DNA of 64,000 nt from an uncultured Akkermansia sp. (GTDB lineage: Bacteria > Verrucomicrobiota > Verrucomicrobiia > Verrucomicrobiales > Akkermansiaceae). Positions 1 to 8,724 of the stretch are shown piece by piece; position 1 is the stretch's first letter; the number at the start of each line of letters is the position of its first letter. The translations under genes and the position numbers were made by a program. The DNA lies in the NCBI GenBank assembly GCA_905200945.1, contig CAJKMG010000005.1, positions 58,754 to 122,753 of the forward strand, given 5' to 3'. The notes beneath the pieces are model-generated. The model ran no database searches. It was not told the origin of the DNA and saw only the letters and a program-made list of their open reading frames with translations.

Positions 1-1893
1 ACGTTTTTCGGCTCCGGCATCGGGGCGGGCAGGATTGCTTTCTCGTTTGCGGCGTTTTCCGGCCTATCCTCCGGGGCGTCGGTCAAACGGCGCATCAAGA
101 TCGCGGCGGCCCTCCGGACGGTGCTGGACAACGCCCGCACCCACGGGGCGCTGGTGACGGATTATGTGCTGGATGTGGATGATTCCGCCTGGATATGGGA
201 CACGGATGTCGCCTGTGACAAGCACGCCTCCCTGCTGCGCAAATTCCTAAGTTCCCGGCCCGGCATGGTGGCCTGGTTTGATTATTCCGGAGCCAGCCCC
301 GTGCTGCACATTGCGGACGGGGACCGCCTGGACCCGGTGACGCTGGACCGGATCGCGCACAGATTGTCAAAAATCCAGCTGACGGAACGGGTGGACCTGG
401 TGCCCCCCGCGGTGGGGGTAGTGATGACGCGGGGCAAGTACGCCACGTCCACGGTTGTCCACCCGACCGGGGCGGACTTGCACCAGGAAGGCTGCACGAT
501 CGTGCAGCTGTCCGACCCGCGAACGGGGGATGACCCGGACGACACCGACGAGGATGGCGTGGATGGCCCCCAATACAACTTTGCCAAACCGGAAATGATG
601 GTCCTGGGCGAAAAGATGCCGACCGGGCCGGAGGATGCCCGGGAATGGTGGACAAAAAAGATTCCGGAACTGGCGAAGGTTCCCGGGGCACAGTTCGGGA
701 CGATCCAGCGGGAGACGCCCGCCGTGGAAGGGCAGGATTCCAGGAACTACAGCACGACCGCCACTAAATACGAACTTGTTTCCGGTTCTTTAAGCGAAGC
801 CTGCACAACCATCAAATGGTGTGAAGTAGTCTTCAAGCAATACGTTTACATAGATTCCCCTCCGAAAAAGGGTTTTGAGCTGCTCTTTCCGCGTAAAAAA
901 ACCGTGACGATTAACGGGGACAAGGTGACGAGGTATTACAACTGGCTGACCTGGCGCGGCGTTACCACCAACACCCGGAAACGGCATTACAAGGTGGACC
1001 GCCAGGGGACAATCGGCCCGGAGGACGGTTCTGCATTCCCGCCTCCGTCCGGAGGCAGCGGGAGCGGCGAAGCGGACTGGCCAAATTACAGGCCCGTCCT
1101 GGCCGCCTATTACCAAATGACCCGCGTGGCACCCTGGGCCGGAAGCGTGGACGCCCTGGCGGCCATCCGTCCGGACCTGCTGCTGGGGCGGCGCTTGTCG
1201 ATTGCAGGGGCCAACCCGGCCTGGCTGGACATGCGGACGGTCATTCAGGGCGTCACGGTGGATTTATCCGCGGGCAACACGTATATATCCACGGGAGTTC
1301 CCGACCATTTGAGCCTGCAAAGCATGATTGACCGACAGCAGCAGCTTTACAGCAACCAGGCCGCTATGGACGACCGGGACAACCAGGATCAGGTGCAGGA
1401 CAATCCCGCCCTGTCCCTGACTTACGATACCAACGCCCGCATCAGCCCCAAGGCCCCGACCGTCAGCCCCCGCGGCGAGATTATTTGGACGGCGGCCACG
1501 GAAGAACCTAATGATTACGGATTCCGCGTTCAATTAGAGTATAACGAGGATGGCCAGAAGACGGGAGCCACCATCACGCCCGGAAAAATCATGCTGAATG
1601 GCCGCGTGCTGGGAGATGCCCCGGCAAGCAAGGATTTGCCGATGATGGAAGGGGAAGTCTGGCTGAATTTGATTCTGAATGAAAACGAGGAAATCACGGG
1701 CATGGCCGTCATTTCCTCCGCGGGGACGGTGGACCCCTTCATGCTTACATCCATAGACGGAGCAAGGCCGTCCCGGCTGTTTTATTATTCCTTCCCTCTG
1801 GCCGTCATTAAAGGCGACGATGTAATCCAGTACGCCCTGGGCACCATTCAGCTTCCCGTAGGGGGCGGCACGTATTATCCGTGGGGACCGTAG
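1..1893 (+). CDS. Phage tail/baseplate-like protein, 5' end outside window
   Basis: The reading frame is open from the first base of the window, so the GTG at 121 need not be the start and the gene probably begins off the left edge; at least 630 residues are present. I see no enzymatic motif. The composition (many Asp/Gly/Asn/Tyr, a Pro/Gly/Ser-rich linker near the middle, a beta-rich C-terminal part ending in YYPWGP) and a segment with a 'LSIAGANPAW...VDLSAGNTYIS' type pattern resemble structural proteins of prophage tails. The next gene starts 6 bp downstream, so the two are probably co-transcribed. The phage-tail assignment rests on general character and on the truncated chromosomal gene that follows; it is an inference, not a family match I can prove. 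Confidence 0.45.
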   Translation, partial: TFFGSGIGAGRIAFSFAAFSGLSSGASVKRRIKIAAALRTVLDNARTHGALVTDYVLDVDDSAWIWDTDVACDKHASLLRKFLSSRPGMVAWFDYSGASPVLHIADGDRLDPVTLDRIAHRLSKIQLTERVDLVPPAVGVVMTRGKYATSTVVHPTGADLHQEGCTIVQLSDPRTGDDPDDTDEDGVDGPQYNFAKPEMMVLGEKMPTGPEDAREWWTKKIPELAKVPGAQFGTIQRETPAVEGQDSRNYSTTATKYELVSGSLSEACTTIKWCEVVFKQYVYIDSPPKKGFELLFPRKKTVTINGDKVTRYYNWLTWRGVTTNTRKRHYKVDRQGTIGPEDGSAFPPPSGGSGSGEADWPNYRPVLAAYYQMTRVAPWAGSVDALAAIRPDLLLGRRLSIAGANPAWLDMRTVIQGVTVDLSAGNTYISTGVPDHLSLQSMIDRQQQLYSNQAAMDDRDNQDQVQDNPALSLTYDTNARISPKAPTVSPRGEIIWTAATEEPNDYGFRVQLEYNEDGQKTGATITPGKIMLNGRVLGDAPASKDLPMMEGEVWLNLILNENEEITGMAVISSAGTVDPFMLTSIDGARPSRLFYYSFPLAVIKGDDVIQYALGTIQLPVGGGTYYPWGP

Positions 1894-1899
1894 TTTTTT

Positions 1900-2679
1900 A
1901 TGATCAGAATTCACATATTCACGTATAAGGAAGACGCCCCGGAAGCCGTAGCGGCGGCCAGGTGCGCCCGGATGGCCTGCCCGTCTGCCCTGGTTCGGGT
2001 GCTGGATGATTGCCACGCTCCGGTGGATGCCGGAACGGTGGAGGCCCTGGAAGAGCTGGGAGCCGTCTATGATCAGACATCCTGGATGCGCGGCGGGAAT
2101 TTACGCGGCCCCGGCGCCATTGTGGGAGTGCTGCGCTCCATGACGGCAGGGGCAGCCCCTGAAGATATACTCGTCAAGCTGGATGCTGACACGGCGCTTT
2201 TAGATGGGGACTGGCTGCACTGGATGACGGACCATCCGGAGTGCCTGTGGTACTCTTCCGGGGATGATCGGCATTTAACCTATGGGTGCTGCTATGCCGT
2301 GCGTGCCCATGTGGCCGTCCATTTGGCCGATGTTCTTCAGGAGCGGCATTTACCGGATTCAGCCCCGGAGGATTTAACGTATGCCTTAACCATGATTGAA
2401 GAATACGGACGGGAGGCATGCCGGATTGAAGCGCCCTGGCGGCGCGGGGAATCGGAGAATTCCCGCTGGTCCTGCTGGTGCTGGCACAGCGCCGAGGCTT
2501 CCCCTGATTTATACGCCCGGATGTTCCGGATGGTGACGACAGGCAACCCCCGGCCTTATGGAGTGCCGCGCGAGCGCAGGGCGGAAATTATGCACTCCCT
2601 TTGCAACGCCAAAATAAAGCTGATGGCAGCGGCGGCAATAGCCCCGGTTCAAGGTACGGATCAACCTTCCTTCCGGTGA
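1900..2679 (+). CDS. Small GT-A-like glycosyltransferase, element-borne
   Basis: This 259-residue protein begins with a hydrophobic beta strand (IRIHIFTYK) typical of the nucleotide-sugar fold of GT-A glycosyltransferases and carries a DxD-like LDADTAL about 90 residues in, where such enzymes bind the metal and UDP/GDP-sugar. No signal peptide or membrane segment is visible, so it should be cytosolic. It starts 6 bp after the tail-like gene and is the last gene before the element boundary, the position where phages often carry cargo genes. A role in modifying a virion or host surface glycan is only a guess. An ATG preceded by a T-rich stretch is the most likely start. Donor and acceptor cannot be read from the sequence. 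Confidence 0.5.
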   Translation: MIRIHIFTYKEDAPEAVAAARCARMACPSALVRVLDDCHAPVDAGTVEALEELGAVYDQTSWMRGGNLRGPGAIVGVLRSMTAGAAPEDILVKLDADTALLDGDWLHWMTDHPECLWYSSGDDRHLTYGCCYAVRAHVAVHLADVLQERHLPDSAPEDLTYALTMIEEYGREACRIEAPWRRGESENSRWSCWCWHSAEASPDLYARMFRMVTTGNPRPYGVPRERRAEIMHSLCNAKIKLMAAAAIAPVQGTDQPSFR

Positions 2680-2842
2680 GTTTTTTATAGCAAATTCGGG
2701 GGTAAAAGTCACGCAAATTCACCCGTTTTCAGGCGTTTTTTCACCTCTTTTCAGGTTTCCGGAAAGGGGCTTTTCCTGGCCGCAAGTGGCGAAATATCGC
2801 AACAACCTGTCCCGCATATCGCAACTATCTTGCGCCGTTACA
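2680..2842. other. Putative boundary of the phage-like element
   Basis: Between the last element gene and the point where aldo/keto reductase homology begins (about 2843) there is no gene. The stretch holds several short repeats: GCAAATTC-type words near 2690 and 2713, TTTTCAGG at 2725-2760, and two direct copies of ATATCGCAAC at 2794-2803 and 2816-2825 (22 bp apart). These could be arm-type integrase sites or an attachment core. No integrase is in the window, so this is inference. Confidence 0.35.
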
Positions 2843-3241
2843 TTTGTAGCATTCTCACCCCTGGCCAACGGCCTGCTCTCCGGCCGCTACGACCAAAATT
2901 CCACGTTTGAGCCGGGGACGGACTACCGTAGCTCCATGCCTCAGTTCAGGCCGGAAAGCTTCGACGCCAACAAGGAACTCTTCCTCCTGCTCCGCAGGCT
3001 GGCGGAAGAAAAACAGGCCGTTCCGGCACAAATTTCCCTGGCGTGGATGCTCTGCAAAAAGCCCTGGATCGTTCCTATCCCGGGGACACGGAAGTTCTCC
3101 AGGCTGAAAGAAAATGCAGAGGCAGCCCATGTAATATTATCTGCGGATGAAGTCCGGCAAATCGACGCCGCGCTTTCCTTCATGAACATGTCCGACGTAT
3201 TTGGAGGAAGCCCCATCAAAAAAAAATCAACAATCCGTTAA
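2786..3241 (+). pseudogene. C-terminal remnant of an aldo/keto reductase
   Basis: From about residue 20 (base 2843) the frame matches the last third of aldo/keto reductases of the Tas/YhdN type: the FVAFSPLANGLLSG strand after the catalytic half and the NADP-binding PIPGT segment followed by KFSRLKENAEA. The usual family length is about 320-330 residues; only about 130 remain and the Asp/Tyr/Lys/His catalytic tetrad is missing, so no activity is expected. The first 19 codons (from a GTG) are unrelated DNA from the element side, and no ribosome-binding site is obvious. The simplest reading is a gene cut by integration or deletion. It sits at the head of a redox/hydrolase cluster in which such a reductase would be at home. 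Confidence 0.75.
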
Positions 3242-3303
3242 TCAGCGAATCACGCTTTTCTTCCCTTGCGGAAACATGACAACTCAACCTCCCTCATGAC
3301 ATC

Positions 3304-4416
3304 ATGAAAATATCCCAATTAATCCCCCCCTGCCTTTTTTTATCAATATCCACGTTTCCGGCCATGATTCAGGCGGAAGGCATCGCTCCTGTTCCGGCGG
3401 CGGAACAAGCTCCCCTGCTTATTGCAAGACAGGGCAGCTTTGCCGTGGGCGGAAGCATTCTGCAACGCCCGGGAACGTATGACAACAGCCGTTTTCCCGG
3501 CTGGGGCAACGCAGAGGAAGCCGGCCAGAGTTACCATGCCGACCACGCCGCCGTGGACTTCCAGATACCGGCCCAGGCCCGGAAACTGCCCCTGGTATTC
3601 ATTCACGGCTATGGACAGTCCGCCCGGTGCTGGCAGACAACTCCGGACGGAAGGGAGGGCTTCAATAACATTTTCCTGCGCAAAAGATACGCCGCCTACC
3701 TGGTTGACCTCCCAGGACGGGGCCGGGCGGGCAGAACGACGGCGGAAACCGCCGTCAAGCCGCTTGCCGACGAGCAGTTCTGGTTCGACATCTTCCGGAT
3801 CGGCGAATGGCCCGCATTCAACCCGGGAGTACAGTTCCCCACGGACAAGGCTTCCCTGGACCAGTTTTTCCGACAAATGACTCCTGATATCGGCACGCAC
3901 GATATGGTAAAAGAACTTGGCGCCCTGAGCGCCCTCTTCAAACGCGTGGGCCGGGGAATCCTGGTCACTCACTCCGCAGGGGGATTCCCCGGCTGGCTGA
4001 CAGCCATCCGCAACCCGGAAGTGCGCGGCATCATTTCCCTGGAACCGGGCACCTACGTTTTCCCGGAAGGGGAGGTCCCCGAAGACATGCCCAGCCTCAC
4101 CGGCACGATGAAGGGAATCGCCGTTCCGCCGGAGGAATTCAACAAGCTCACCCAAATCCCCATCATCCTCTACTTCGGAGATTATATTCCTGAAAACGTC
4201 ACCGATAAGCTTGGAGGGGAAAACTGGCGCGTGCGCCTGCAAATGGGACGCAAATTTGTGGAGGCCGTCAACAGACATGGCGGCAATGCTGCTCTGGTGG
4301 AACTGCCCAAAATCGGCATCCGGGGAAATACGCATTTTCTGATGTCCGACAAAAACAACAACATCATTGCCGACCATATGGCCGCCTGGCTCCGGCAAAA
4401 CAAACTTGACAGGTGA
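3304..4416 (+). CDS. Secreted alpha/beta hydrolase (Ser type)
   Basis: A 370-residue exported hydrolase. A signal peptide covers about residues 1-24, with cleavage likely after IQA. The core shows the oxyanion strand and loop VFIHGYGQ (about 98-105), the nucleophile elbow THSAGG (Ser224), a candidate acid in SLEPGT (Glu247) and a late His in GNTHFLM (His344), so the triad appears complete. An insertion rich in aromatic residues lies between the oxyanion loop and the elbow. An esterase or lipase-like activity on a small substrate outside the cytoplasm is likely; the substrate is unknown. It is the first intact gene of a plus-strand cluster that includes a second hydrolase, a CMD-cupin protein, a flavodoxin and an SDR. 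The ATG at 3304 gives a clean signal peptide. Confidence 0.8.
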   Translation: MKISQLIPPCLFLSISTFPAMIQAEGIAPVPAAEQAPLLIARQGSFAVGGSILQRPGTYDNSRFPGWGNAEEAGQSYHADHAAVDFQIPAQARKLPLVFIHGYGQSARCWQTTPDGREGFNNIFLRKRYAAYLVDLPGRGRAGRTTAETAVKPLADEQFWFDIFRIGEWPAFNPGVQFPTDKASLDQFFRQMTPDIGTHDMVKELGALSALFKRVGRGILVTHSAGGFPGWLTAIRNPEVRGIISLEPGTYVFPEGEVPEDMPSLTGTMKGIAVPPEEFNKLTQIPIILYFGDYIPENVTDKLGGENWRVRLQMGRKFVEAVNRHGGNAALVELPKIGIRGNTHFLMSDKNNNIIADHMAAWLRQNKLDR

Positions 4417-4556
4417 CAGACGCCCGCCCCCCTCACATTTACTTTCTGCGGTCGCCATCTGTAATCATGGTAGCAAAACCTGTAATCCGTCTATCGACAG
4501 GAAGAGAGTCTTTCATGATAGAATGGGGAACTGCTTGAAAAACCAAAGTACATGCC

Positions 4557-5699
4557 ATGAAAACAAACGCCATTATTTCAATCGCCCTTTCCCTGGCCTC
4601 CTTCAACCATCAATTAAACGCACAGCAAATGAATACAAACGATTCTTCGTCCGTCTCAACAGCCCATTCCGCTCCAGTCCGCCAAATCCCATTTACGGAA
4701 GCGAAAGGAATGAAAAGCCACAACGGTAATCCCTGGGGGCTGGTTTACCAGGGAGCCATCACGGAAAACGTGGAAGGACGCGTGAACATCCACCCGATTA
4801 CCTATATGCTGAACGGCCTGCAAATTGCCGCCAATGTTTATACGCCCTCCGGATATGATGCCTCGAAAAAATATCCCGCCCTTGTCGTGGCGCATCCCAA
4901 CGGCGGCGTGAAAGAGCAGGTGGCCGGACTTTACAGCCAGCGCATGGCGGAACAGGGCTACATCTGCCTGGCATTTGACGCGGCCTATCAGGGTGCCAGC
5001 GGAGGAACTCCCCGCAATACGGATAAACCCGCCAGCCGCATGGAAGACATCCGCCGCGCTGCGGACATTCTGCTGCAATATCCCGGAGTGGACGCCTCTC
5101 GTCTTGGCATTCTGGGCATTTGCGGCGGAGGGGGCTACACCCTGAAAACCGCACAGACGGACAAGCGCTTCAAGGCCGTCGCCACGCTCAGCATGTTCAA
5201 CACCGGCCTGGTCCGGCGCAACGGGTTCCTGGACTCGCAGATCAACAGCGTGCAGGAACGCCTCTCTGACGCCTGCGCCGCCCGCCAGCGTGAAGCGGAA
5301 GGCGGTCAGCCGGAATACGTGGGAGACATGAAAGGAGTAACGCCGGAACAGGCGGCCAAACTGCCCTTTGACCTCTATCGGGACGGCTACAGCTACTATC
5401 TGCAAAGCCACGCCCACCCCAATTCCACCTTCCGCTATACTAAAAGCAGTCTGATCGACCTCTTTGCTTTTGACGCGAGCGAAGGAATGCATCTGATCAA
5501 CCAGCCGCTGATGATGATGGCAGGCAGCGTCGCCGACACCTTCTACATGACGGAACAATGCTACAGCCGTGCCGTGGGAACCCGGAACAAGGAATTATTC
5601 CTCATTCCGGGCGCCACGCACATCAAGACCTATTACGTGCCAGAATACGTGGATCAGGCTGTCGGAAAGCTGGCGGAGTTCTTCGGGAAAAACCTGTAA
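4557..5699 (+). CDS. Secreted dienelactone hydrolase-like protein (Cys elbow)
   Basis: This 380-residue protein has a signal peptide of about 22 residues (cleavage near LNA/QQ). Its alpha/beta-hydrolase core has VAHPNGG as oxyanion loop and the nucleophile elbow GICGGG with Cys189 in place of Ser, as in dienelactone hydrolases; a late GATHIK supplies the His. It resembles YcjY-type hydrolases often found beside CMD and AKR genes. It should act in the periplasm or outside the cell. It lies 18 bp upstream of the CMD-cupin gene, indicating co-transcription. A 140-bp gap separates it from the first hydrolase, so it may have its own promoter. The natural substrate is unknown. Confidence 0.8.
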   Translation: MKTNAIISIALSLASFNHQLNAQQMNTNDSSSVSTAHSAPVRQIPFTEAKGMKSHNGNPWGLVYQGAITENVEGRVNIHPITYMLNGLQIAANVYTPSGYDASKKYPALVVAHPNGGVKEQVAGLYSQRMAEQGYICLAFDAAYQGASGGTPRNTDKPASRMEDIRRAADILLQYPGVDASRLGILGICGGGGYTLKTAQTDKRFKAVATLSMFNTGLVRRNGFLDSQINSVQERLSDACAARQREAEGGQPEYVGDMKGVTPEQAAKLPFDLYRDGYSYYLQSHAHPNSTFRYTKSSLIDLFAFDASEGMHLINQPLMMMAGSVADTFYMTEQCYSRAVGTRNKELFLIPGATHIKTYYVPEYVDQAVGKLAEFFGKNL

Positions 5700-5717
5700 A
5701 ACCCTTCTCCCAGGTTC

Positions 5718-6875
5718 ATGAAACTCTTCTCACTTATCCTGTGCTGCCTGATGTCGTCCGTGTCGGCCCTGACGGCCAATTCCTCCCCTTCCAGCCAGGA
5801 ATTGACTTCCAGGCAGAAACACATCATCACCATTGCCGCCTATACAGGCAAAGGCAATTTGCATCAACTGCGGCCGGCCCTGAATGCCGCCTTGGACAGT
5901 GGATTGACGATAAATGAAATCCGGGAGGTTTTGGTGCATTCCTATGCCTATTGCGGATTTCCGCGAAGCCTGAGGGGGTTGCAGACATTCATCTCCGTAC
6001 TGGATAAAAGAAAGTCCCAAGGCATAGCCGATGTTCCGGGCCGAGACGCATCCCCCTCAAAGGACAAGCGCAGCCGCTACGATCGCGGATGCGCCATTCT
6101 TGCGGAAATCTCCGGCGCTCCCGTCAACGGGCCGAAAGCCGACTATGCCGAATTTGCCCCGGTCATGGAACGTTTCCTGAAAGAACACCTTTTTGCAGAT
6201 ATTTTTGAACGGGACATTCTGACCTATGATGAACGAGAATTGGCCACCGTATCCCTCCTTGCCGCCATAGGCGGCGTGGAACCGATGGCTCGCTCCCACA
6301 TGGGCATCTGCCTGAATCTGGGCATAACCCCCGAACAGCTGCACCAGTTGCTTGATATCGTATCCCGGCGCATCAGCCCCGCTGAGGCGGACGCAGCCCG
6401 GGAAGAACTGAACACGCTGTTGCAGGAAAAAGGGCTGCCTGTTGTTTCCGGAACTGGACAAGATGCGGGAAAAACGGAAAAATCCCTCCTCCCCACAGGA
6501 ACCCCTCTGTCCGATAATCCCAATTTCACAGGAAAAGCATGGCTTCAAATGCTTGTCTCCAAGGCTGACTCCCTGGATTGCACCGTAGGCCATGTCACGT
6601 TTGCTCCCGGAGCGCGCAACAGCTGGCATGCGCATCCGGGAGGACAAATCCTGCTGTGCACCTCGGGTAAGGGATATTATCAGGAAAAAGGAAAACATCC
6701 ACAGATCCTCCGCTCAGGAGACGTCGTGAAAATCCAGCCAAATGTCGTTCATTGGCATGGAGCCGCTCCCGATAGTGAATTTACCCATATCGCCATCGGT
6801 CCCCGGCAAAACAAAGGCGGAGTCGTCTGGCTCAACGCAGTAACAGAAGAAGAATATAATAAATTACCACAATAA
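5718..6875 (+). CDS. Exported double carboxymuconolactone decarboxylase-like/cupin protein
   Basis: A 385-residue protein with a signal peptide (about 1-18), then two CMD/AhpD-like helical repeats (roughly 30-100 and 120-230), then a cupin barrel (roughly 255-375). The cupin shows the metal-binding pattern HAHPGGQ with a later VHWHGA, so metal ligands are present. The first CMD repeat has VLVHSYAYCGFPR with a single Cys rather than the AhpD CxxC pair. The same CMD-cupin architecture is common in gut Bacteroidota and Akkermansia beside hydrolases, flavodoxins and reductases. The reaction is not established; the family name should not be taken as function. It is 18 bp from the gene before and 6 bp from the flavodoxin, which supports an operon. 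Confidence 0.8.
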   Translation: MKLFSLILCCLMSSVSALTANSSPSSQELTSRQKHIITIAAYTGKGNLHQLRPALNAALDSGLTINEIREVLVHSYAYCGFPRSLRGLQTFISVLDKRKSQGIADVPGRDASPSKDKRSRYDRGCAILAEISGAPVNGPKADYAEFAPVMERFLKEHLFADIFERDILTYDERELATVSLLAAIGGVEPMARSHMGICLNLGITPEQLHQLLDIVSRRISPAEADAAREELNTLLQEKGLPVVSGTGQDAGKTEKSLLPTGTPLSDNPNFTGKAWLQMLVSKADSLDCTVGHVTFAPGARNSWHAHPGGQILLCTSGKGYYQEKGKHPQILRSGDVVKIQPNVVHWHGAAPDSEFTHIAIGPRQNKGGVVWLNAVTEEEYNKLPQ

Positions 6876-6881
6876 AAGCAT

Positions 6882-7511
6882 ATGAAAAAATGGCTATTCA
6901 CTTCATTATTAATGTCAATAATGGTCTTACCCGGCTACTGCAAGGATACAGAGGAAGAAAAAAACGTTTCTTCAGGAAAACCGCTGGTTGTTTATTTCTC
7001 CGCAACGGGCAATACCAAAGCGGTGGCAGAACAAATTGCGAAACTGACCGGAGCGGATCTCTACCGGATTGAAGCCGCCGAAGCCTACAATACCGACCCT
7101 TACCGCGACAGCGACCGCGTCAAAAAAGAAGCTTATGGAAATCTGCGCCCAAAGGTCGCCAACTTGCCAGAAGCCTCCCTGATGGCGAAATATGATACTA
7201 TCTTCGTTGGCTCTCCAATCTGGTGGCATCAGCCTGCTATGGTGATTTGCACCTTTTTAGACGCATTTGACCTGAAAGGAAAAACGATCATCCCCTTCTT
7301 TACCTACGACGCAACTACTTATTTAAACGAATCCATGCAGAAAATTTACAGGCTTACGCCCCATTCCCGGCACATTCCGACAACCCTTCCAGAAGACCTT
7401 GACCCAGGAGATATTACAACTCCCGGACGTGCCGATGATGAGGGAATCGACATGCCGGGCAATGCTGCAGGCGTCAAAACATGGCTGGAAAAAATCGGCA
7501 TGTTGCCATAA
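6882..7511 (+). CDS. Exported flavodoxin-like protein
   Basis: The body of this 209-residue protein is a short-chain flavodoxin: the FMN phosphate loop YFSATGNTKAVA follows the first strand and VGSPIWWHQPA forms the second FMN loop, as in the flavodoxin_4 group. What is unusual is the front: a typical export signal (MKKWLFTSLLMSIMVLPGYC) precedes it, so the protein should leave the cytosol. LPGYC is not a good lipobox. It starts 6 bp after the CMD-cupin gene and is very likely translated with it. A role as electron carrier to the exported partners is plausible but inferred. FMN would have to be delivered to the periplasm or the protein exported folded, although no twin-Arg motif is seen. Confidence 0.8.
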   Translation: MKKWLFTSLLMSIMVLPGYCKDTEEEKNVSSGKPLVVYFSATGNTKAVAEQIAKLTGADLYRIEAAEAYNTDPYRDSDRVKKEAYGNLRPKVANLPEASLMAKYDTIFVGSPIWWHQPAMVICTFLDAFDLKGKTIIPFFTYDATTYLNESMQKIYRLTPHSRHIPTTLPEDLDPGDITTPGRADDEGIDMPGNAAGVKTWLEKIGMLP

Positions 7512-7695
7512 CCCCTGCCCGGTTTCTTTCAAACACCCCTCCAAAAATCCAGTCCATATGAACGATGTTGCAATACCATCACCTATGGCCGTTTTTACGT
7601 TGCCCCTTTTGCGTGAGGGCCATGCCGTCCGGCCAGAGGAACATAACATGTTGCCGGGAACAAAAACCGTCCATTTCAACTGATTTCATATACCC

Positions 7696-8631
7696 ATGAA
7701 ACAACATCCAGCCAAAAAAGTCATGATATTGACGGGAGCCGGGCAAATCGGCATGGCCATTGCCCGCAGAATAGGCAGCGGCATGAAAATCGTCATTGGC
7801 GACAAAAACGTCGAGAACGCGCATGCCATTGCCCGGACGATGAATCAAGCCGGATTTGACACCATCCCCTTGGAAATGGATCTCTCCTCCAGGGACTCCA
7901 TCCTGCATTTGATTGCAGAAGCACAAGGATATGGCAACATTTCCATGCTCGTCAATGCGGCGGGGGTTTCCCCCAGCCAGGCACCCGTTGAAACCATCCT
8001 TAAAGTGGATCTCTACGGGACCGCCGTATTGCTGGAAGAGGTGGGGAAAGTTATTTGCCCCGGTGGCTCGGGAGTAACTATCTCCAGCCAATCCGGTCAC
8101 CGCATGCCCGCTCTGACTGCCGAACAGGACGAACAACTGGCCATGACTCCAACAGAGGAATTACTGAACCTCGAACTCCTCCAGCCCGGGAATATCAAGG
8201 ACACTCTGCATGCCTACCAGATGGCGAAACGCTGCAACGTCAAGCGCGTCATGGCGGAAGCCGTCAAATGGGGCGTCAGGAGCGCACGCATCAACTCCAT
8301 TTCCCCGGGGATTGTAGTCACCCCTCTGGCAATCGATGAATTCAACGGTCCCAGAGGCGATTTTTACAAAAACATGTTTGCGAAGTGCCCTGCGGGAAGA
8401 CCCGGCACGGCGGATGAAATAGCCCATGTAGCAGAATTGCTGATGGGCGACAAGGGGGCTTTCATCACCGGCGCGGACTTCCTGATTGACGGAGGAGCTA
8501 CTGCCTCCTACTTCTACGGTCCGCTGACCCCCCACGCCTCAGAAAAGGAAGCTTCCCAGACAATCGGAAATGACAGGAAAGGTACAAAATTTACTGAAAT
8601 CAACGCAGCATTAAATGGGAAACACCGTTAA
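7696..8631 (+). CDS. Short-chain dehydrogenase/reductase
   Basis: A 311-residue cytosolic SDR. The N-terminal dinucleotide loop is TGAGQIGMAIA (classical TGxxxGxG), the NAG motif is represented by VNAAGVS, a Ser lies in TISSQSGH and the catalytic pair is YQMAKR (YxxxK). A C-terminal segment GADFLIDGGATAS is the usual end of the fold, followed by about 45 extra residues. The segment between the Ser and Tyr is longer than in FabG-type enzymes. It lacks a signal peptide, unlike its upstream neighbours, so it is the intracellular member of the cluster. A 184-bp gap separates it from the flavodoxin gene. Substrate unknown. Confidence 0.8.
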   Translation: MKQHPAKKVMILTGAGQIGMAIARRIGSGMKIVIGDKNVENAHAIARTMNQAGFDTIPLEMDLSSRDSILHLIAEAQGYGNISMLVNAAGVSPSQAPVETILKVDLYGTAVLLEEVGKVICPGGSGVTISSQSGHRMPALTAEQDEQLAMTPTEELLNLELLQPGNIKDTLHAYQMAKRCNVKRVMAEAVKWGVRSARINSISPGIVVTPLAIDEFNGPRGDFYKNMFAKCPAGRPGTADEIAHVAELLMGDKGAFITGADFLIDGGATASYFYGPLTPHASEKEASQTIGNDRKGTKFTEINAALNGKHR

Positions 8632-8649
8632 TCATCCCAACAAAACAAC

Positions 8650-8724
8650 ATGAAAAAACTATCAACCACATTGCTGGCGGCGTTTTTCGTTTTATCCGCT
8701 TACAGTAAGGAGAAAAACAGATAA
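8650..8724 (+). pseudogene. 24-codon signal-peptide stub
   Basis: Directly after the SDR an ATG opens a perfect export signal (MKKLSTTLLAAFFVLSAYS) that stops after KEKNR. The spacing and the start context match the other exported genes of the cluster. The simplest explanation is the 5' remnant of a further secreted gene whose body has been deleted; a functional micropeptide cannot be excluded. Confidence 0.5.

Noticed and set aside
3343..4458. Long minus-strand open frame (371 codons) opposite the first hydrolase
   Set aside because: It is fully antisense to a gene with signal peptide and complete catalytic triad; its own product has no domain. GC-rich codon bias produces such shadows.
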